Shown: piece by piece, positions 1 to 5,200 of the stretch
How positions within the stretch are numbered: the stretch's first letter is position 1
How the letters are laid out: each line of letters starts with the position of its first letter
From: Betaproteobacteria bacterium
GTDB lineage: Bacteria > Pseudomonadota > Gammaproteobacteria > Burkholderiales > Rhodocyclaceae
Assembly: GCA_025997045.1 (NCBI GenBank)
Contig: BNUB01000096.1
Location: 1-8,778 of the forward strand
Direction: 5' to 3'
Length of the DNA stretch: 8,778 nucleotides
Translations under genes and position numbers: made by a program
The notes under the pieces: model-generated
The model's input: only the letters and a program-made list of their open reading frames with translations
Databases searched by the model: none
Told to the model about the DNA's origin: nothing

Positions 1-120
1 AATGCCATTGCCGATCAACTCAACCATCGACCACGCAGATGCCTCAACTACGAAACTCCGTTCGAGGTCTATTCTCGTGAAATCAGTAACTTACAACACG
101 GTGTTGCACTTCAGGATTGA
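1..120 (+). CDS. IS30-family transposase, C-terminal fragment (5' end outside window)
   Basis: Frame 1 reads from the first base to a TGA at 118-120 and gives 39 residues. The stretch ADQLNHRPRRCLNYETPFEV matches the conserved end of IS30-family DDE transposases, where an LNxRPRxCLxxxTPxEV block follows the catalytic glutamate; the protein ends in GVALQD. The rest, including the helix-turn-helix and the DDE residues, lies upstream of the window, so it cannot be said whether the gene is intact. The known role of the family is cut-and-join transposition of the element that carries it. An overlapping ATG-initiated frame (2-217) runs into the CRISPR repeats and is spurious. Confidence 0.82.
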   Translation, partial: NAIADQLNHRPRRCLNYETPFEVYSREISNLQHGVALQD

Positions 121-127
121 AACCGCC
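1..127 (+). mobile_element. 3' end of an IS30-family insertion sequence, inserted in a CRISPR repeat
   Basis: The window opens inside an insertion sequence of which only the transposase C-terminus and the terminal end are visible. After the transposase stop at 118-120 only a few bases remain before sequence identical to the last 11 bases of the neighbouring CRISPR repeat (GGGATTAAGAC, 128-138). The end of the element is therefore placed near 127. The terminal inverted repeat should lie in about 96-127 (it includes GTGTTGCACTTCAGG), as IS30 elements have their terminal repeat close to or overlapping the end of the transposase gene. The other end and the target duplication are outside the window, so the boundary is an inference from where the CRISPR match begins. 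Confidence 0.72.
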
Positions 128-1112
128 GGGATTAAGACCGGTCGCCTTCATGGTGTCTATCAATTCGTTTTGTGTTTCAACATTGCCCTGATTTCAAAGG
201 GATTAAGACCGGCATAGTCCGCAGACCATGCCGCACGGGCAGCGTTTCAACATTGCCCTGATTTCAAAGGGATTAAGACGTAAAAATAAGGGCGTTCTTA
301 CAAAAACGTGGCGTTTCAACATTGCCCTGATTTCAAAGGGATTAAGACGAAGCGTGTCGAACGTGAGGAACCGCTTAAGTTTCAACATTGCCCTGATTTC
401 AAAGGGATTAAGACACCCCTTCTGGAGTGAGCTGCTTGACCGCAGTCGTTTCAACATTGCCCTGATTTCAAAGGGATTAAGACATGAAGTCTCCTCGCTT
501 GAGGGACTCAAGCAGCGTTTCAACATTGCCCTGATTTCAAAGGGATTAAGACCGATTGCACGGGCCGCGGCTTCCCGGCAGGCGCCGGTTTCAACATTGC
601 CCTGATTTCAAAGGGATTAAGACCGAACTTCTTTGCGTCCTCCACCGCGTTGTGGGTTTCAACATTGCCCTGATTTCAAAGGGATTAAGACCCGCCATGT
701 TCACTCATTACGGTGGAGACGGTTTGTTTCAACATTGCCCTGATTTCAAAGGGATTAAGACGCACCTCATGTCTCTGAATAATTCTGTCCCGATGGTTTC
801 AACATTGCCCTGATTTCAAAGGGATTAAGACAGCAGCTCAAGCATAGTGTTCAGCCCAGTGATATAGTTTCAACATTGCCCTGATTTCAAAGGGATTAAG
901 ACGCTTTCCACACAAGCGGGTTGATGATGGCGTTCCGTTTCAACATTGCCCTGATTTCAAAGGGATTAAGACAAAGCCTGACGACGAAGCATGGTGATGA
1001 TCCGGTGTTTCAACATTGCCCTGATTTCAAAGGGATTAAGACAGCGACTGCCGCGCCGGTTGACGCCTCACCATCTGTTTCAACATTGCCCTGATTTCAA
1101 AGGGATTAAGAC
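128..1112 (-). CRISPR. CRISPR array, 14 perfect 36-nt repeats plus one repeat truncated by an IS
   Basis: Fourteen identical 36-nt repeats start at 174, 244, 313, 379, 448, 517, 588, 656, 726, 796, 867, 937, 1007 and 1077. On the plus strand each begins GTTTCAACATTGCC and ends AAAGGGATTAAGAC. The last 11 bases of a fifteenth repeat are at 128-138, cut off by the IS30-like element. The 14 spacers are 30-35 nt (mostly 33-35), all different, and by eye none matches the rest of the window. Read on the minus strand the repeat ends GTTGAAAC, close to the ATTGAAAC 3' handle common in type I and III crRNAs, so transcription towards the left is the likelier direction; this is inference. No cas genes are visible, so the subtype is open. 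The array probably continues to the left beyond the IS. ORFs called across it are repeat artefacts. Confidence 0.97.
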
Positions 1113-1123
1113 CCATGCCAGTA

Positions 1124-1354
1124 TCAGTAAAATTCCCACGCTACAAAGGTTGTCTTGAGATAATACAACTCCCCAACCCGCCACATGACACTCCATAAAA
1201 CTCGCTCTGGTCGTGCCCGAAGTCCAGCTTGCCGAAGTAGCAGCGCGTCGTGCTCAAGCTGGGCAAGCCAGCTGTTGACGCGCTGTTGCGAACCCGGCGA
1301 ATTGAGGTTCAGTATCCTGAGATCAAGCCGCATGTTTTTTTGTGCATACCACAC
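1124..1354 (-). CDS. Possible small hypothetical protein between hicB and the CRISPR array
   Basis: A 76-residue frame starts at a GTG (1352-1354) about 30 bases after hicB ends and stops 11 bases from the last array repeat. It could start instead at an in-frame ATG at 1331-1333 (MRLDLRILNLNSPGSQQ). The product has an ordinary globular composition with several Trp, Arg and Leu residues (SQQRVNSWLAQLEHDALLLR). I recognise no family, membrane segment or signal peptide. Neither start has a convincing Shine-Dalgarno, although a GGAG lies just before the GTG. It could be a third cistron of the hic operon, a fragment of a larger gene, or chance. If the array is transcribed leftwards this stretch occupies the place where a leader would be expected, yet it is not notably AT-rich. 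Confidence 0.35.
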   Translation of the reverse strand: MWYAQKNMRLDLRILNLNSPGSQQRVNSWLAQLEHDALLLRQAGLRARPERVLWSVMWRVGELYYLKTTFVAWEFY

Positions 1355-1384
1355 GCTCCGCGCACAGGAAGGGATAAAAACACA

Positions 1385-1813
1385 TCACTCCATGCTCAAT
1401 ACCAGTTTTTTGCCAAGGGCTGATGCAACTCGGTCAAGGGTCTTGAGTGACGGCCAGTGACTCGGGTCTTCAAGGCGTTGTGCGGCTGGCCACGATGTTT
1501 GCAGCGCGCGCGCCAATTCTGACAGACTCTTGTCCCCCCTTGCTGATCTGACCAATAAGGCTGCCTGAGTTTTCACGTCAGGGGCAACATAATGTGCGCC
1601 TACTACATTCTGGCTGGCATCGGGGATTGATTGTCCATGACGGACGCGGAATGACAGTATCCCTGACAGAGCTTCAGAGGCATTAAACAGAGCCTCTTCC
1701 AAAGAGTCTCCTTCGGTAATGGCTTCTGGAATGTCGACGAACCGAACGCAGTAACCCCCTCCGTGCGACTCCGGCTGTTGGTCGAATATTGCTGGGTAGA
1801 GGATATTTTCCAT
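1385..1813 (-). CDS. hicB: HicB-type antitoxin with C-terminal helix-turn-helix
   Basis: This is the antitoxin of a type II HicAB toxin-antitoxin pair, 142 residues, usual for HicB proteins with a DNA-binding tail. Residues 1-65 carry the partly degraded RNase H-like HicB fold (YPAIF, then GGYCVRFVDIPEAITEGDSL and a helix EEALFNASEAL), which in the family binds and masks HicA. Residues about 80-140 form an XRE-like helix-turn-helix (LSELARALQTSWPAAQRLED, then SLKTLDRVASALGKKL), the part expected to bind the operator. The ATG at 1811-1813 is preceded by AGGGAG (minus strand, 1821-1826), which overlaps the TAG stop of hicA, so the two genes are probably translationally coupled. Toxin before antitoxin is the usual hicAB order. 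Function is assigned from family resemblance. Confidence 0.9.
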   Translation of the reverse strand: MENILYPAIFDQQPESHGGGYCVRFVDIPEAITEGDSLEEALFNASEALSGILSFRVRHGQSIPDASQNVVGAHYVAPDVKTQAALLVRSARGDKSLSELARALQTSWPAAQRLEDPSHWPSLKTLDRVASALGKKLVLSME

Positions 1814-1824
1814 AACTTAACTCC

Positions 1825-2010
1825 CTATCTTAGGTTAACGCCAGATTGCCGCGCTATGCTGGCAAGCGTGCCTGGCTTGAGGTCGTGGCTTCCATGAACA
1901 GGAACAGAAATGCTATTAGTACCGTTTGTCATAATGTGGTGGCTGCCCCTGACATGATCAAGCGTCCATCCTGCCGATTTAAGTTTGTCAATAACTTGTT
2001 TTCCATTCAT
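1825..2010 (-). CDS. hicA: HicA-type mRNA interferase toxin
   Basis: A 61-residue protein typical of HicA: a small dsRBD-like fold that cleaves mRNA without needing the ribosome and is inhibited by HicB. The start MNGKQVIDKLKSAGW, the RGSHHIM block with the histidine at residue 24 (the catalytic position in characterised HicA proteins), and the following VPVHGSHDLKPGTL and IARQSGV segments are all family hallmarks. All expected parts are present, so the toxin looks intact. The ATG at 2008-2010 has an AAAAGGAAAA ribosome binding site about 8 bases upstream. It is the first gene of the operon, with hicB starting 11 bases after its stop. Expression should depend on the promoter and operator at 2038-2089. 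Confidence 0.92.
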   Translation of the reverse strand: MNGKQVIDKLKSAGWTLDHVRGSHHIMTNGTNSISVPVHGSHDLKPGTLASIARQSGVNLR

Positions 2011-2037
2011 ATTTCATTTTCCTTTTAATATAGTTAA

Positions 2038-2066
2038 ATGATATACCATAATTGATAGAGTGTCAA
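2038..2066 (-). promoter_or_regulatory. sigma70-type promoter of hicAB
   Basis: On the minus strand a consensus -35 box TTGACA (2061-2066) is followed after exactly 17 bp by TATCAT (2038-2043), five of six matches to the -10 consensus. Transcription would start near 2031, about 20 bases before the hicA ATG. A second TTGACA (2083-2088) lies further upstream without an equally good -10 and is better explained as an operator half-site. Confidence 0.75.
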
Positions 2067-2089
2067 GCATTACTTGACACCATGTCAAG
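2061..2089. promoter_or_regulatory. Probable HicB operator: three TGTCAAG half-sites over the -35 box
   Basis: The plus strand reads TGTCAAG (2061-2067), then its inverted copy CTTGACA (2073-2079) with a 5-base spacer, then TGTCAAG again (2083-2089). The middle half-site thus makes two overlapping palindromes, TGTCAAG-5-CTTGACA and TTGACA-3-TGTCAA. The first half-site contains the -35 box of the hicAB promoter, so an occupied operator would block RNA polymerase. This agrees with the autorepression known for HicB proteins with a C-terminal helix-turn-helix. That HicB is the binding protein is inference. Confidence 0.7.
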
Positions 2090-2209
2090 GGTGGAGCGTT
2101 GCGCAAAGTAGCGTTTACGATACTCGCCATAATTAACGCCGTTGAACCAAGAACCAGGAGCAAGCTGGTGCATGACTTTGTATCCCGCCGGATACCCGCG
2201 AGGGGATGA
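2063..2209 (-). pseudogene. Possible C-terminal fragment of an unknown gene, cut off at the solitary repeat
   Basis: The minus strand from the edge of the solitary repeat reads 48 codons without a stop to a TGA at 2063-2065, which lies in the -35 region of the hicAB promoter. The peptide (GYPAGYKVMHQLAPGSWFNG, then VNYGEYRKRYFAQRST) has the composition of a real globular protein, and no family is recognised. An internal ATG exists at the MHQL position, but the frame is open upstream to the repeat, so the N-terminus would have been removed there. A second minus-strand frame is also open here but gives a less protein-like hydrophobic product. The call rests only on composition. Confidence 0.4.
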
Positions 2210-2210
2210 C

Positions 2211-2246
2211 GTTTCAACATTGCCCTGATTTCAAAGGGATTAAGAC
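2211..2246 (-). repeat. Solitary CRISPR repeat, identical to the array repeats
   Basis: All 36 bases equal the repeat of the array that ends at 1112, in the same orientation, 1098 bases away. No second repeat occurs within spacer distance on either side. Immediately to the right (2247 on) an open frame of a phage-type gene begins without a start codon; immediately to the left the open minus-strand frame 2063-2209 begins. It may be an array remnant, an assembly join made through spacers, or a stand-alone repeat carried by a mobile element. Confidence 0.97.
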
Positions 2247-5200
2247 GCGGAAGTTCTGGAACAGGCGCAATCCGTCGCCGCAGGGGCCGAAATCTACGCG
2301 CAGGAGCAGGCGCAGCGCGAGCAGGCGGAGGCCGCACTGGTGCAGGGCGAGATCGAGCGCCAGCGTGCCGTGGAGCGCCAGCGCCGGGCACAGGAGAACG
2401 CCGCCCTGCAGGAGCAGGCGCGCATTGCGCGGGAGGCGGCAGCGCAGCAGCGTAACGCGAACGCGGCAGCGGAGATCGAGGCGCAGGCAAACCCGGCCCC
2501 GCGTAATGTGGTGGTGCAACGGCTCCTCCAGCAGCAGGCAGCGCTGCGCGAGGCGCAGGCGCGGGAAGCGGCCAAGGCGGCCAAGGCGACGTTGGCGCAG
2601 GAGAAGGCGCGGATCGACGCGACCTACGGCAAGACGCCGACGCAGTTCGTGCCGTTGATCCAGCAGGCTGAAGCCGCGCAGGCGGAAGGATTGATTACGC
2701 CGACGCAGGTGCGGGCGATCGTTCAAATGGCGCAAAAGCGCCGGACGCAGTTGGCGAATGTGAAGGCAGCACTGGATGCCGCGATTGCGGCCAATGAGGA
2801 GATGACGAATGTCGAAGTTCAAACCGATCAAACCCGCGAAACCCGTCAAGCCCCAGAAGCCCCCGAGGCCGTTCAAGCCAGGGAAGTCAGCAGCGTTGCG
2901 CCCGCTGAAACCGAGCAGGCAGAAGCGCAACGAGAAGAAGCGGGAAGAACGGAGGCAGTGCCCGAAGGGGTAACGCCGGAGACAGCGCCGGAGACAGCGC
3001 CGGAGACAGCGCCGGAGGTGGATGCGCAGCGCCGTAGGGGCGGTTCGCGAACCGCCCCTACCCAGGAACAGCAGGAGGAACAGGAACAGCCGCAGGATCG
3101 CACTGCCTTACGGGAAGATGCCGCCGCCCGCGCCAAGGAGGAACGGGCCGCGGCGGTGACGAGGCACGAGGAACTGGGCGACCGCCTGGCGCAGTTCGAG
3201 CATGAATGGCGCCAGCAGGGGCGCATGCCGAGCGCGGCGCGGGAGGACTTCGACTACGCCAGGCAGGACTTCCATGATCTGGAAGGGGCGGCGACTCCCG
3301 CAGAACTGGACGGGCTGGCGGCGGACATCGAGGCGCTGTACGCAGAGCACCCGGTGTCGAGGGCCAAGAAGCCGAAGCCGCGCCCCACGCCCATTAATGA
3401 CGAGGCCGACCCGGATGCGTGGATGGACAGCCCGACTTTGCAGTCGCGGCGGGCGGAGGGGCACGGCCGGGTAGTTCCAGAGAAAGAACAGATGTCAGTC
3501 GGCGTAATCACGCAGCTTGTAAGGAAGCATCTCGAAAAATTTGGACACCGGCCCGAGGTCGCTGTGCTCGATAGCGCGACGGAGATCGGCGCCCCCGCTG
3601 GCGTGGCAGGGGCAACAAAGGGGGGGCGCATCTACTTGTTCCGGGATGGAATCGAGGGCGCAGCCGACGTTGCTACGACGCTCTGGCATGAGATGTTGCA
3701 TTACGGCCTCCGCAGGTTTATGACCAAGGATCAGTATATTACCGAAATGAACCGGCTGTACGAACGGGACGGCTGGGTGCGGGGCTACGCAGACGCATGG
3801 GCGGGAAGCGCCACTGAGGCAGTGCACGAAGCGCGCAGGTTCGGGGGCGACGATTATGTTACTGCTCGCGGGGTAGATGAAGCACTGGCGGAACTCGCGC
3901 AGACCAACCGCGGGGAGTACAGGAACAATACGCTGAAGGCAAAAGCGCTGCGCACCGTAGCCCGGTGGGTGGCCCGGCTGGCGCAGTTGTTCGGTTTTCA
4001 TCGGGTAGCCGCCGCTTGGCGGGGGGCGACTAACGACGAGGCGCGAGCGCTGGTCCGTAACGCCTTCAGTAGCTTGCGAGACAACGCGCAAGCCTCCAGT
4101 ACAGACCCCGCATTCACTGCAAGCAGTGCGTTCCGCGACGTCGCAGCGGAGAACCCCACGTCCGCCGCCCGCCTGCGCGAGGCGGCGAACAAGGCCCTCG
4201 GGGCCAGGCTCGTCACGGCGCTCGAAGAACGCGGCTTGCTGCGCCTGCTGGAGAACGACGCGGAGATTCCCGCCGCGATCCGGGAGGAGGTGGCCGGGGC
4301 GCAGGGCTTCTTCCACGACGGCGAGGCCTACCTGGTGGCGGGGAATGTCGAGCAGGGGGCGGAGGCCGGGGTGCTGATGCACGAGGCGCTGCACGGGGCG
4401 CTCGATGCACTGGGCTATAACCAGCATCCGCTGTACAAGAAGCTCATGGGCCAACTGGCCGCGATGGACAAGCAGGCGCGGGGGGAACTGGCGGAGTGGT
4501 TCGAGCGGGCGCGGGAGCGCGTGCCGGGCGAGACGGATGCGGCGCACCGTGCAGAGGAGATGGCAGCCTACGCGCTGGAGGAGTATGAGAACGCGCCGCG
4601 CTCCCTGCCCGAGAAGCTGCGGAAGTGGGTGCAAGACCTGGTAGCGAGCGTCCGGGTGTTCTTGATGGCGAAGCTGGGGTTCAACCCGACGACGCTGACG
4701 GCGGCTGACCTGGCGGCGGTGGCGCGGAGGTATCTGCGCGACGCGGCCAACACGGGCGAGACGCGGGCACTGGGCGAGGGGGCGCTGGCTTCGCGGTACG
4801 CCGAAGGATGGAAAGGGGAGTATGACCGTTTGCTGGGCGGGTTGGCGAACGTGCGCAACTTGAACAAGAACCACCCCGTGGAAGGGGCCAGGATAGACGC
4901 AGCGATGAACAAGAGCGCACAGATGCCCGTGGCTCCCGTGCTCGCTCAGGTGTTCGGGTTCGACAAGAAGACGCTCTCGCTGCAAGCGCGGGTACTGTTC
5001 GGGATACTCAAGGATCACCCGGACGTGGCCCCGTTCATGGGGGAACTGGACAAGTTGATCGACGGCGCGACCGCCGCTTTTCCGCACCCTGACGGCGGCG
5101 TCGCCATCGTTACCACGGCGCGCACCAAGCGCGGCAGCCCTGTCATTATCGGGGTAAAAGACGGAAAAATTTCCACGGTTACGCCGTGGGATGCGTACAA

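Noticed and set aside
103..138. A degenerate distal CRISPR repeat at 103-138
   Set aside because: Only the last 11 bases match contiguously; the rest is the end of the IS30 transposase gene and the IS end, so this is a split repeat rather than a decayed one.
203..813. Several open frames across the CRISPR array (228-605 and 556-813 plus strand, 203-526 minus strand)
   Set aside because: They only repeat the peptides SFNIALISKGLR or RLNPFEIRAMLK encoded by the 36-nt repeats, so they are array artefacts.
1369..1381. AAGGGATAAAAAC, resembling the repeat end AAGGGATTAAGAC
   Set aside because: Eleven of 13 bases match but similarity stops there and nothing is at spacer distance; chance is likely.
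1113..2210. A transposon carrying hicAB between the two repeats
   Set aside because: The two ends show no terminal inverted repeats or target duplication and no transposase is present, so insertion by a classical transposon is not supported.
2214..2930. 238-codon and shorter minus-strand frames opposite the coiled-coil region
   Set aside because: They arise from the repetitive Gln/Ala/Glu codons on the plus strand and run into the CRISPR repeat.
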